A DNA stretch of 64,000 nucleotides from Pratylenchus scribneri (taxonomy: Eukaryota; Nematoda; Chromadorea; Rhabditida; Pratylenchidae), in NCBI GenBank assembly GCA_030063045.1, contig JAQSEB010000114.1, positions 3,410,001-3,474,000 of the forward strand, given 5' to 3'. The translations under genes were made by a program, and so were the position numbers. The notes below the pieces were generated by a model. The model ran no database searches. It was not told the origin of the DNA and was given only the letters and a program-made list of their open reading frames with translations. Position 1 is the stretch's first letter. Each line of letters opens with the position of its first letter. Positions 1-11,313 of the stretch are shown here, piece after piece.

Positions 1-1120
1 AGCGACGGGAAGGAAAATGGAAGGGAATAAATGAGGGGAAACAGCAAAGGAAGGGGGGGGGGGGGGAATGAAAATGACAGAACACATTTTTGTTGTGAAA
101 AAAAGGCAGCAAAACGGCGGACCGATGGAATTTATTTGTTGGATGTTTGAGTGGGTGGGTGGGCGAGTAAAATGCAAAAAAAAAAATAATGGAAATTTTG
201 TAATTATTTTGTTTGATCATTTTTAAAAATGAGAATATTTGAAAATGGAAAGGATTATGATATAAATTAGGAGATGGAGCAGTGAGCAATTTGGGATCCG
301 AGTAATTTAATTATCGTTGTCAAGCCTCGGATATACAAAATATTTGTTCATTTAAATCTCAATAATAAATTCAAATTAAAATTTATAATAATATTATTTA
401 TATCAAAAGATGGAGAATTTTCTTCTCTACAAAATGAAACCAAGATCATTAAAAACGGTTGGAATTGAAAGGAGTTATAAATTAACAAAGACTTCCCGGG
501 ATTGTCATTCGATACAGTATATTGGGATAGCTAGAATAAAGCCTAAAGGCATTTCACTACTGCTAGGCCGAAGAGCACTCTGCTACAGTATTTCCTCCTT
601 TCCCTTTGAGATCAAAGAGAACATTTCAAAGTGCCCTCCTAAGGCATTCTTCATGTAACAATTTCCCTTTCTTCTTGAGACAAAGCATTTTTAGGAAGAA
701 AAGTGCGATTTGGTGCAATAAAAAGAAAAAGAATAAAAAAAATAAGGAAAGAAAAATAATTTGAAGAATAGTTTATATCAATTAGGAATTAATTAATTTT
801 TATTCATCCATTCCATTTTGATATAATCAATGATTAATGGAAATGAGGAACAAAATGGCCAAATAAATTATTACCTTATCAAAAATATTTATTCAAAATT
901 TATCCAAGACTCTCAGTTAACCATTTTTATTCTACTAAAAAGATGTTTTTTTAGAAGTTTGTCATCAAGTTATATTTTCGATAATATATCATCATCTTGC
1001 CGAATTGGTTATTAAACTATTGCCAAAAGAATATTATAAAATAATCAAAAATCATCTTTTGTTTTTTGGAAGAAGACAAAAAGAAAAGGGAATTAATGCA
1101 AAAAAAAAAAAACATAAGAG
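1..1120. other. AT-rich region without a supported gene
   Basis: No reading frame here has a recognisable domain or convincing exon structure. The only conspicuous item is a run of 14 G at 53-66. A short open stretch at 410-658 has no start context, splice signals or family resemblance that I can support. Confidence 0.6.
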
Positions 1121-4057
1121 AGGCAGAATTAGATGAAACAAAAAAAAGGCGGAATTATTCTAGGGTCTAGGCGAAAAAAACAAATAGGCGGAATTATTCT
1201 AAGCGAAAACATAAACAGGCGGAATTATTCTAAGCGAAAACACAAAATAGGCGGAATTATTCTAAGCAAAAACACAAACAGGCGGAATTATTCTAAGCTA
1301 AAACACAAAACAGGCGGAATTATTCTAAGCGAAAACACAAAATAGGCGGAATTATTCTAAGCAAAAACACAAACAGGCGGAATTATTCTAAGCGAAAACA
1401 CAAAACAGGCGGAATTATTCTAAGCGAAAACACAAATAGGCGGAATTATTCTAAGCAAACAGGCGGAATTATTCTAAGCGAAAACACAAACAGGCGGAAT
1501 TATTCTAAGCGAAAATACAAACAGGCGGAATTATTCTAAGCAAAAACACAAACAGGCGGAATTATTCTAAGCAAAAACACAAACAGGCGGAATTATTCTA
1601 AGCGAAAACACAAATAGGCGGAATTATTCTAAGCAAACAGGCGGAATTATTCTAAGCGAAACACAAACAGGCGGAATTATTCTAAGCGAAAATACAAACA
1701 GGCGGAATTATTCTAAGCGAAAACACAAACAGGCGGAATTATTCTAAGCGAAAACACAAAACAGGCGGAATTATTCTAAGCGAAAACACAAACAGGCGGA
1801 ATTATTCTAAGCGAAAACACAAAACAGGCGGAATTATTCTAAGCGAAAACACAAACAGGCGGAATTATTCTAAGCAAACAGGCGGAATTATTCTAAGCGA
1901 AAACACAAACAGGCGGAATTATTCTAAGCAAAAACACAAACAGGCGGAATTATTCTAAGCGAAAACACAAATAGGCGGAATTATTCTAAGCAAACAGGCG
2001 GAATTATTCTAAGCGAAAACATAAACAGGCGGAATTATTCTAAGCGAAAACACAAAATAGGCGGAATTATTCTAAGCAAAAACACAAACAGGCGGAATTA
2101 TTCTAAGCTAAAACACAAAACAGGCGGAATTATTCTAAGCGAAAACACAAAATAGGCGGAATTATTCTAAGCAAAAACACAAACAGGCGGAATTATTCTA
2201 AGCGAAAACACAAAACAGGCGGAATTATTCTAAGCAAAAACACAAACAGGCGGAATTATTCTAAGCGAAAACACAAAACAGGCGGAATTATTCTAAGCTA
2301 AAACACAAAACAGGCGGAATTATTCTAAGCGAAAACACAAAATAGGCGGAATTATTCTAAGCAAAAACACAAACAGGCGGAATTATTCTCAGCGAAAACA
2401 CAAAACAGGCGGAATTATTCTAAGCAAAAACACAAACAGGCGGAATTATTCTAAGCGAAAACACAAAACAGGCGGAATTATTCTAAGCGAAAACACAAAT
2501 AGGCGGAATTATTCTAAGCAAACAGGCGGAATTATTCTAAGCGAAAACACAAACAGGCGGAATTATTCTAAGCGAAAACACAAAATAGGCGGAATTATTC
2601 TAAGCAAAAACACAAACAGGCGGAATTATTCTAAGCGAAAACACAAAACAGGCGGAATTATTCTAAGCGAAAACACAAATAGGCGGAATTATTCTAAGCA
2701 AACAGGCGGAATTATTCTAAGCGAAAACACAAACAGGCGGAATTATTCTAAGCGAAAATACAAACAGGCGGAATTATTCTAAGCAAAAACACAAACAGGC
2801 GGAATTATTCTAAGCAAAAACACAAACAGGCGGAATTATTCTAAGCGAAAACACAAATAGGCGGAATTATTCTAAGCAAACAGGCGGAATTATTCTAAGC
2901 GAAAACACAAACAGGCGGAATTATTCTAAGCGAAAATACAAACAGGCGGAATTATTCTAAGCGAAAACACAAACAGGCGGAATTATTCTAAGCGAAAACA
3001 CAAAACAGGCGGAATTATTCTAAGCGAAAACACAAACAGGCGGAATTATTCTAAGCGAAAACACAAAACAGGCGGAATTATTCTAAGCGAAAACACAAAC
3101 AGGCGGAATTATTCTAAGCAAACAGGCGGAATTATTCTAAGCGAAAACACAAACAGGCGGAATTATTCTAAGCAAAAACACAAACAGGCGGAATTATTCT
3201 AAGCGAAAACACAAATAGGCGGAATTATTCTAAGCAAACAGGCGGAATTATTCTAAGCGAAAACATAAACAGGCGGAATTATTCTAAGCGAAAACACAAA
3301 ATAGGCGGAATTATTCTAAGCAAAAACACAAACAGGCGGAATTATTCTAAGCTAAAACACAAAACAGGCGGAATTATTCTAAGCGAAAACACAAAATAGG
3401 CGGAATTATTCTAAGCAAAAACACAAACAGGCGGAATTATTCTAAGCGAAAACACAAAACAGGCGGAATTATTCTAAGCAAAAACACAAACAGGCGGAAT
3501 TATTCTAAGCGAAAACACAAAACAGGCGGAATTATTCTAAGCTAAAACACAAAACAGGCGGAATTATTCTAAGCGAAAACACAAAATAGGCGGAATTATT
3601 CTAAGCAAAAACACAAACAGGCGGAATTATTCTAAGCGAAAACACAAAACAGGCGGAATTATTCTAAGCAAAAACACAAACAGGCGGAATTATTCTAAGC
3701 GAAAACACAAAACAGGCGGAATTATTCTAAGCGAAAACACAAATAGGCGGAATTATTCTAAGCAAACAGGCGGAATTATTCTAAGCGAAAACACAAACAG
3801 GCGGAATTATTCTAAGCAAAAACACAAACAGGCGGAATTATTCTAAGCGAAAACACAAATAGGCGGAATTATTCTAAGCAAACAGGCGGAATTATTCTAA
3901 GCGAAAACACAAACAGGCGGAATTATTCTAAGCGAAAATACAAACAGGCGGAATTATTCTAAGCGAAAATACAAACAGGCGGAATTATTCTAAGCAAAAA
4001 CACAAACAGGCGGAATTATTCTAAGCGAAAACACAAAAACAGGCGGAATTATTCTAT
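1121..4057 (+). repeat. Satellite array A, about 95 copies of a 23-32 bp unit
   Basis: Head-to-tail copies of a unit that begins AGGCGGAATTATTCTAAGC. Three length classes are visible: about 31 bp (tail GAAAACACAAAC), 32 bp (GAAAACACAAAAC) and 23 bp (tail AAAC only, consistent with loss of 8 bp between AAAC microhomologies). Recurrent variants read AAGCAAAAACAC, AAGCTAAAACAC and ATAGGCGG. The first unit at 1121 is diverged (AGGCAGAATTAG). The unit centre GAATTATTC is a 4+1+4 palindrome. The same family recurs at 50885-51431 (opposite orientation) and 59057-59667. Open frames running through it follow from the repeat length and are not genes. Confidence 0.97.
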
Positions 4058-4727
4058 AAAATTTAAAACCAGATAATAGAAGGCAGTTTGGGCTTTCCAA
4101 TGGCATATAGAGCTTTTTCATATATCCAGTTGTATTTAATCATACTCTACCATAAATTCATTCAATTACGATTTTCTGGTCGAATAAATTTAGAATCCTC
4201 TGTAAAAAATGTTCATTTCTCGAAATGCTCAAATAGTGCAAAGGTCCAGCAAATGAGTGGAATTTTTTTAATATTTAAAAATATTTACATTTAACAGAGA
4301 GAACCAAAAGTTGTATAATTTAGAAAGCCTAAAATTTTGGAAAATTATTTTACACATATTGATGCTAGACTAACTAAGAAGCCAAAATAGAGAGGAATTT
4401 CTTGATTTTAGAAGAAATTTGTTTGATTGGTTCATTAGATTTTCATTTGGATACTCCAAATATTCGTAACTTATTTAATTTATTTTCCTTTCCTTCTTTA
4501 TTACAAATTTATTTCAATAAGCAACTGCATTTTGGCAATGGCCTCTTTATTTAATAATCTTGCCTTTGGGAATCTTCACTTATCAGAAATGGAGGAACAC
4601 AACTTTTTATCTTGTCTTTGTCTGAGCGAGAATACGGTATGTTGAAAATCGAGGACCCTCTTCTTTCCCTTCTTTTAAATCAAGGAAGAAACAAATTGAC
4701 TTTGCCTAGGGCTATAAATGAGAAGAA
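4058..4727. other. Intergenic, nothing recognised
   Basis: AT-rich sequence between the satellite array and the transposon at 4736. No coding region, RNA gene or repeat could be supported. Confidence 0.5.
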
Positions 4728-4735
4728 GAAAGAAT

Positions 4736-5855
4736 GGCTACATGATACTTGACCGAATGACCATTTGACCGAAAGAAGAAAAAGTATCACTTGACCGAAA
4801 GATGTAAAAACATTCTTTTGACCGAAAAATCATTTGACCGAAAGAAGAAAATTAGTAATTTGACCGAAAATTGGATAACAGGGCAAATCATAGTTATGTA
4901 CGTACAAATTACATATATTCAGGAGTTTTCGACCATCCCGAATCCGAATCTGATGTCAGATTTTAGAAATTCTGTAATCTGAACAAACTACAGGCAGATG
5001 ACTTAACGAGAGAAAAAATCGAGATATATACAGTGTATTTGGATAATCTGTGTTAAAATTAGCCGTGTCATTGATAAAAATATGTCCTAACTATGTAAAG
5101 AGCCTGTCCCCTGTCTTATGGGTTATGGCCTATGCTATTGACTAATTATTAGGGTCCGGCAAATTCTTGATTTCCGACAACAAATTGTTGAGAAAATTGC
5201 CTGGGACAAGTTTGGAATGTCGCGTCTGCTGCCAAATTTTTGCTCTCGCGAAGAAATTTGATTGCCTAAAAATTTGAAATACGTTATGATACTATGCCAA
5301 TCATTAAATTTTATTCTCTTTGAACCATTTTATTTCTATATATATACCATTTTAATTTCAATATGTACCATTTTTGGAAAAATGGTACATTTTAGGCAAA
5401 AATGGTACATTTTGGGCAAAAAACGGTACATTTGTGGGAAAAACGGTACACTGTGACGCACTTCTAAGTCTGCACAGTGTACTGCAATCGAATGATTTTG
5501 TTTTATTTTATATGGCAATTTAAAAATGTTATTTAATACTGATATTGATATTTGTTTCAGCTATATTGGGTGGGATAGAAGGCTATGCAAATTGTTTATG
5601 ATAACGTTAAAAGCATTTATTAAAATTCACTTACTAAATAAACAAATTCAATTAAATATTAATCAATAAATTATTTTGATACAATTTGCCAACAATTTAA
5701 AATATTTTTCGGTCAAATTACTAATTTTGTTCTTTCGGTCAAATAAATATTTTTACACCTTTCGGTCAAATGATGGTATATCCACTTTCGGTCAAGTGGT
5801 TTTTCGGTCAAATAGTTTTCGGTCAAATGCTCATTCGGTCAAATGTCCGTAAGCC
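4736..5855. mobile_element. Foldback/Mutator-like non-autonomous DNA transposon
   Basis: Imperfect inverted ends of about 130-150 bp (left about 4736-4875, right about 5703-5855) are each composed of iterated TTGACCGAAA motifs, read as TTTCGGTCAA on the right. The extreme ends align as GGCT-ACATGATACTTGACC against GGCTTACGGACATTTGACC. The 8-bp sequence GAAAGAAT lies directly outside both ends (4728-4735 and 5856-5863), as expected for a target-site duplication. No transposase-like frame is present, so the element is non-autonomous. Ends built of tandem sub-repeats resemble Foldback elements and some MULEs; an 8-bp duplication would also suit a hAT or P element. Confidence 0.8.
5364..5482 (+). 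repeat. Minisatellite and palindrome inside the transposon
   Basis: Four to five copies of a roughly 19-bp unit containing AAATGGTACATTTTGGGC lie in the middle of the element. They run into an inverted repeat, GTACACTGTG paired with CACAGTGTAC, separated by about 20 nt. Confidence 0.7.
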
Positions 5856-5863
5856 GAAAGAAT

Positions 5864-7399
5864 ACGTATCTATCTTGTTGAAAAAGTTTTTCGGTCATAA
5901 TTTTTTGTAATTTTTGTCAAATCCCTTAATTCTTTTCTAATCAACTTATATTTATATGCCTATCTGCAGGAAAGAATAGCAAATTCGTTGTGCTTATTTA
6001 TTCCTTTGTGCCCGAATATATCTCTCAAAATTAATTTTCCAGAGTTTAATATTTCCCTCTCTCCCAATTTCCCTTTCAATTTGCTTTCAAAATTTTTTGT
6101 CATTCACAACCACCAGAGGCAATTTGTTGCCCAAATAATTCGAATGAATGGAAAATGGAGTAAAAGAACATTTGGGCCCGAAAATTGCAAAATAAATGGG
6201 CAAAATTGGATTGGCGAATGATTTGGTTGAATAGGAATTTAGGGTGGCCAGTAGAGAAGATGAGTTCATTTTGTTGTCGACAAAATTGATGATTCCTCAC
6301 AAAATTTGATGCACTTTCCTTTCAATAATCCAACAAAATTGGCACATTTATATTTTTGTTCTCAAAAAGGACTTCTTCTATAGTTGACAATCCAAAAACC
6401 TCTCAAAAAGGAGAAGGCATCCATTCGCCTCAATTTCGGGATTGTCATTGACTGAAAAGGAAAGAATGGACCGATTGAGTCCTTGGCCAAAATTTATTGG
6501 CCTTTTTGTTGGCCCAAGGGAATTCATCATTTTGTCGCGGCGACTTTGCCTTCATTCCTCTTTCTATTTTTTCTATTTTCGGGATTATTATTAGGACTGA
6601 CTTTTTTGTCCCTTTTCACTTCGCTTCCTTTTTCCAGCCAAAGTCAAGAGGAAAATTTTTGGCAATCGAACATGAAAATCCTTCAATAAATTTTTTGTTT
6701 CATTGAATTCGCCTCCTCTGCAATTTGGTAATTTTAATTCTTCTTTTCTATGCATTTTTTTTGTAAATTTTATTGGTTTTATTTCTTCGTTCGATTTCTG
6801 TTTCTTTGGACTATGCCTTCCATTTTCAGCTTTCTTTCCAATGCTTTCGACCAATTCCAGCCACATGGGCCAATTTCCCGGTTGCCCTTCCCCCTCCAAC
6901 CATTGTTATCCAATCCATCGCCCTTCCCCCTCCTTTGGCCATTTGGCCGGCCTAGGCTAAAGCATTGGCCCCTTCCCCTCTTTCCACGAGCTAATCCTGT
7001 CCGCCCCACTGCAATTTTGGTTCGCCTTCCCCTCGCCCATTTCTCCTTTTTTTTTGCTTTTCCATTTTTCACTACCAAACGAAGGCCAATTGACTCTGAC
7101 GGACTCTGCGGATGCGAATAGTGAGCTTGAATGCCAATTTTTCCTTTTTTTGCTATTTTACATTGATTTTGATGATGAAACATCAAAAAATATATTTCTA
7201 CCAATTCAGAAGTGAATCATTCAATTTATTCTCTCTCCTTTAATAACCAAAAGTTGTTGGCCATTAATTCCATTCCATTCCTATTCCTGCGGCTCTAAAT
7301 TCAATGTTTTTGGGTGAATTGGCGAAAAATGAGCCGTCCACCTCCTTCCCCTATATTGTGGCATTTGGCCACTTCCAATGCCTCCAATCCCCATCCCCT

Positions 7400-7437
<38 letters not shown>

Positions 7438-7989
7438 CCCATTTCGCCCCAACGATATTTGCGCACAAACACGCCGCCTCTGCCTTTACTCCCCCCGGGG
7501 GCTTTGTTTGCTGCTGGCCCAATCTTTTCCTCCCTTTTTCACAAAAACATCGAGGCGAAGGGTAGGCCAATCGAAGTGTGTTGAATTCAGAAATAGGAGC
7601 GAGGATGGATGGAGGAAAAATGAAAATTTGCTGGCACCGCGGGGAACACGTCAACCCAACTCCCAACAAATATCACAGCGCCATAAGAACATCATCTCAA
7701 GGTCGTCGCCTCGTCCTCCACCACCATTCTTCCTCGTCCCTTTCCATTCATCTCCTGCCAATCATCCATCCGGCCACATCCATCCTCATCCACTCCTCTA
7801 TTTTCAATTCCCCAATGTCACATTGGCCAATTTCAGTCAATTACTACATTTCCCCATCCAAATCCACTACTTTTGCAACACCTGTGCCATTGATTTTACC
7901 ACTGTTGGTCTTCAATCCTCGTGCTTCAATGAGCCAAAAATAAATTGGCCAATAATAATAATCGACCCATTGTTGCCCTTTTGTTTTGT
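5864..7989. other. Low-complexity intergenic region, no supported gene
   Basis: Both strands carry overlapping open stretches rich in proline, phenylalanine or arginine/glycine, but none shows a domain, consistent codon phase or plausible intron chain. A run of 24 C occupies 7407-7430. Words such as TTGGCCAA are frequent, as they are upstream of 64000. Confidence 0.5.
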
Positions 7990-7998
7990 TATTTATTT

Positions 7999-9699
7999 GG
8001 ATACTAATTTTTTTGCAAGAAAATAATATTTTTTTGCAAGAAAAAATAATTTTTTTGCAAGAAACTATTTTGCATATTTTTTTTGCAAGAAAATGTTATT
8101 TTTTTGCAAGAAAATAAATATATTGCAACGAAAATATTCTTTTTACATAAAAATGATTTATAAAATAATTTTACCTAATATTGCCTAAAATTAATAGAAA
8201 AAAAACCTATAAAATGTAAATAAAACGAATAAAAATTGAATTTTAATGTGGAAAATTTTATTTATCGAAAAAAGGAAAAATGGAATTAAAATAAAAGGTA
8301 AATGGCAAAAAAATTGAGCACAAATAATGGAAAATTTGATAAATGGTGGAAAATAAATATCATAAAATTCATTCAATTTCTTTTCAATGCCTCTCCGCCT
8401 CTTGCCTTCTTCGGACGTCCCGGCTTCCGCTTTTTCTCAATTAATTCGGCTTTGACTTCTGGGGGATATTCGACGAGACGATTGCGCACCATCAACATGA
8501 CGTTGTGCTTGCAGGCCTTTCCACGGCATCCAACAAAACAATTGCATTTGAGAAATCCTGAATGTTCAATTTACTAATTTATTAAATGAATTTATTTAAC
8601 CTGGCCAAGCAGTTGACGGTTTGATGACATGGAATTCCATTTTGAGCTGCTTATAGGAATTCCAATCGGCATATTCGACATCCTCCGCGTCGTTGTTGAT
8701 TCCCAAATTGAGCAAATTGAATTTGGCGGCCAATTCTTCCTCGGTCAGCATCGACATGCAAATTGGGCTGTTGTTGTTGGTGATTATGCAATTTGTTTGT
8801 TGTCCAGACGATGCAGAACTGCTTTCCGTTGTTGATTTCGGCATGGATGATGTACGCCTTTCGATCATCATCTGGGACAACGGCAGCTTTATTCACGAGT
8901 TGGCGCAATTCCTCAACTGTCAATGGTTCTGTTATTCCGGTCTTCTTTTTTTTCTCGCCCCATAAAATTTTCTATTTTCCTGAGTTTTGGCGGACTTCCG
9001 CTTTGAACCTTTATTTTTAATTTGATTTGATGGAAAAATAAAAGCAAACCAGCATTTCATCTTGTATTTGACCGGCAGTGAAACGGCTTACGATTTTGGG
9101 CCGCATAATTGTTTTTTCTTCTCGCGTGAAACCTGTTGTTTTCTCCACTGGATGATGATGTTCTCCGTGCTTTTCCACCAGAACTTCGCCAGTTTGTTTG
9201 TTGTTTTTGATCCTCATCACCACTGGGCATTTGTTTTCCTGACGGCGAGCATAACGGCAGTAAAAATGATCGGTATCGAATCGAAGTCCACATGCCCAGC
9301 CATCCTGAACGAAAATTAATAAAATTAAACATAAATAGTATTAAGTTACTTGGTCCATTCATCCGAATTAATTTCAGCATCAAACCATTCTTTAAAAGCA
9401 GTTTCTTGTTGGAATTGTGCAATTAATTGATAATTTTTCATAGTTTAATTAAACTCTGAAAATAATAACAATTTTATGTGAACATTTTATTTTTACAATT
9501 TTATTTATAAAAATTAAAATCGATTGGTTTTTAATTTTTATGTATGTATTTGTATTTATTTTGATGTAAAAAGTAAAAAGATTATTTTCGTTTCAATATA
9601 TGTATTTTCTTGCAAAAAAAATATGCAAAATAGTTTCTTGCAAAAAAATCATTTTTTCTTGCAAAAAAATATTATTTTCTTGCAAAAAAATAATTACTC
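7999..9699. mobile_element. Mutator-like element with sub-repeat inverted ends
   Basis: The left end (7999-8135) and right end (about 9600-9699) are inverted copies built of tandem TATTTTCTTGCAAAAAA units: five or so on the left read as TTTTTTGCAAGAAAATA, four on the right. The outermost bases align as GGATACTAATTTTTTTGC against GAGTAATTATTTTTTTGC. Both ends abut the 9-bp sequence TATTTATTT (7990-7998 and 9700-9708). A 9-bp duplication plus an internal gene with a WRKY/FLYWCH-type finger and a SWIM finger point to the Mutator superfamily. Confidence 0.85.
8373..9441 (-). pseudogene. MULE-derived protein: FLYWCH/WRKY-type finger plus SWIM finger, DDE core absent
   Basis: Reading from 9441, a short first exon (MKNYQLIAQF...) is followed by a segment with spaced Cys and His typical of MULE N-terminal DNA-binding fingers: WACGL, FYCRYARR, NKCPVVMR and EHHHP. 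A middle segment (VEELRQLVNKAAVVPDDD) follows, then TEEELAAKFNLLNLGINN in another frame. The last exon encodes a SWIM finger (CNCF, then CRGKACKHN) and an AT-hook-like KRKPGRPKK. The DDE catalytic domain expected between the fingers is missing; only about 130 residues separate them. The frame changes near 8780 without a usable GT-AG intron, and the first splice does not keep phase. I infer a decayed transposase fragment; a domesticated accessory gene with wrongly inferred introns is the alternative. Confidence 0.7.
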
Positions 9700-9854
9700 T
9701 ATTTATTTCACCATTTTACTCATTCCATTTCTTTTTTTAAATTATTATCCCTCTTTGAGACAATCACTAGGAACTAGGAATAAAACCCAATTATTTTATA
9801 ATTCGCAAATTTGCCAAAAAAAAATTTAAATTTCGATTTCCTTGAAATCCTAGG

Positions 9855-9928
9855 TCAGATTTGGCGCAGTGGTATATCGCTTACCTCTTTGTGTGGGGAA
9901 GTGGTGGGTTCGATTCCCCGTAGTGAAC
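9855..9928 (+). tRNA. tRNA-like sequence, probable pseudogene or SINE head
   Basis: An exact A-box (TGGCGCAGTGG at 9862) and exact B-box (GGTTCGATTCC at 9907) are spaced as positions 8 and 52 of a tRNA. A D-stem can pair, and an anticodon stem CCTC/GGGG encloses a loop in which TGT would be the anticodon (Thr). The acceptor stem does not pair (TCAGATT against TAGTGAA) and only three T-stem pairs form, so a functional tRNA is unlikely. Confidence 0.4.
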
Positions 9929-10011
9929 AATGTTTATTTTTTAATTGTTAAACATTCAGTTCAGATTGTCATTACATACATAAACATAAACAAAATTTAT
10001 TAAATAAAACA

Positions 10012-10513
10012 ATGCCTTCACTCCTTTCGACTTCAACTACTTTATTTGGCATTTGTCTTCCTTTTTTACTGGCCACAGTTTTTCTTCCATTGGCCAATGC
10101 TGATATCGACTTGAACACGAAGACTGGGAGCAAAGTTTGCGTTGGAAAAATTTGTAAGTATTAAATAAATGAGTTTAATTATGATTTTTGAAATTACCCT
10201 TAGGCGATGACAGCTCTGCCTTTCATTACTATGAATGCTGTGGCCAACTTTTCAGCGGTTTGTCCAATAAAATAATCTAATTAATTTCAATTCAATTCAG
10301 ACTGCTGCCTGCGACTCCAAACTTGGGTCATCATCGTTTTGGCCGTAATTTCCAATTTAATTTAACATCAATTTAATTCTATTTTCTCATCAGATCGTTG
10401 GAATTTGCTTGTTGGCTTCATTTATCCTCGGGCTGATCAGGTTTAAAACATATTTAACCCCGCTTTTTTTCATCCCAATGTTTTATAGATGCATTTGCCG
10501 TTGCGGAGATTAA
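10012..10513 (+). CDS. Small signal-peptide, Cys-rich, single-TM protein
   Basis: Five short exons joined by introns of about 50 nt give a protein of roughly 103 residues. It begins with a hydrophobic signal peptide (FGICLPFLLATVFLPLANA), followed by a short Cys-rich ectodomain (CVGKIC, YYECCGQLFSDCC), one transmembrane segment (WVIIVLAIVGICLLASFILG) and a tiny Cys-rich tail (RCICRCGD). Each donor is GT and each acceptor AG with phase maintained. The layout of a CC-rich ectodomain ahead of a single TM recalls Shisa/VOPP1-like small membrane proteins, but I cannot assign it to a family. The predicted location is the plasma or an endomembrane. The ATG is the first after a stop-containing leader and gives a good signal peptide. 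Confidence 0.72.
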
Positions 10514-11313
10514 TTGAAGAATGGATGGACTACGTAATTGCCTGCATTTTATTTAAAAGATCTTTTGCAATTTTGACTTTTCCTCTCAATTTGCTCTTAT
10601 AATTATAGTAAATCGACAAAACCCAAAACCTCAATTTCTCTAATTCATCATCTTCAAATAATTTCGCTTTATTCAGCAACTTCTTGATACCTATTCCTAT
10701 ATAAAATTGTCTTCTTCGATCAACACAACGCATCCCATATATTCCATTTTTTGAACATTTATCAGAAAAAAAAAACATTTTAATTTTGACCATGATTTTC
10801 GAAAATAAATTCTAGCTGGAAAGGAATTATTGATTCACAAAAATACATTAAAAATGAGTAATTAAGGGGGATTAAATTATATAGTATTAGATGCACAAAC
10901 AAAAATGAATTATAATTAAATTGGGGGAAGAAGAATGCCCAAAATTCACAAAACACATTTACTTAATATAAAGAAGAAAATAAGAAAGGGAGAAATTAAT
11001 TTGTTAAAATTAAAAAATTAATAACATTAAAAAGAGTGGCAGAGGATGTGAAGGAGAATTAGTAGATTTTGGGTGGTGGAAACAACCACGAGGTGTACAT
11101 CATTTACGAATGAATATATTTTGTACATTTTGGCTTAAAGGAGGAAGTAGTAAATAAAATTAATATTGGACTGGATTGAAGTTTTTTTGGAGAATTATAA
11201 TTAATAAAAGGGAAAATTGGACATCACAACAAAAAGTCAAATTCATTCTTTCTTTCGTCCACCACCAATCCTTCCTTCCTTCCTTTTGCCATATTCCTCA
11301 CATTGATGTTTGA
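10514..11313. other. Intergenic/3' UTR region, no gene supported
   Basis: AT-rich sequence between convergently oriented genes. A minus-strand open stretch at 10530-10793 has no recognisable features. A CTTCCTTCCTTCCTTCC microsatellite lies just downstream of the ccr-4 stop codon. Confidence 0.5.

Noticed and set aside
1133..1345. Open frame in the satellite (repeated GGIILSENTN-type peptide)
   Set aside because: The frame stays open only because of unit lengths; other units shift the frame and no gene context exists.
1133..4057. CRISPR-like regular repeats
   Set aside because: There are no unique spacers: the whole period is repeated, as in a eukaryotic satellite.
6779..7204. Minus-strand 141-codon Arg/Gly-rich frame
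   Set aside because: Low-complexity translation of GGCCAATT-rich DNA; overlapping frames on the other strand are equally long and no domain is present.
7304..8026. Plus-strand 240-codon Pro-rich frame
   Set aside because: It runs through a 24-C homopolymer whose length decides the frame, and it enters the MULE terminal repeat.
10530..10793. Minus-strand 87-codon frame
   Set aside because: AT-rich translation without start context, splice signals or recognisable family; it lies in the 3' flank between convergent genes.
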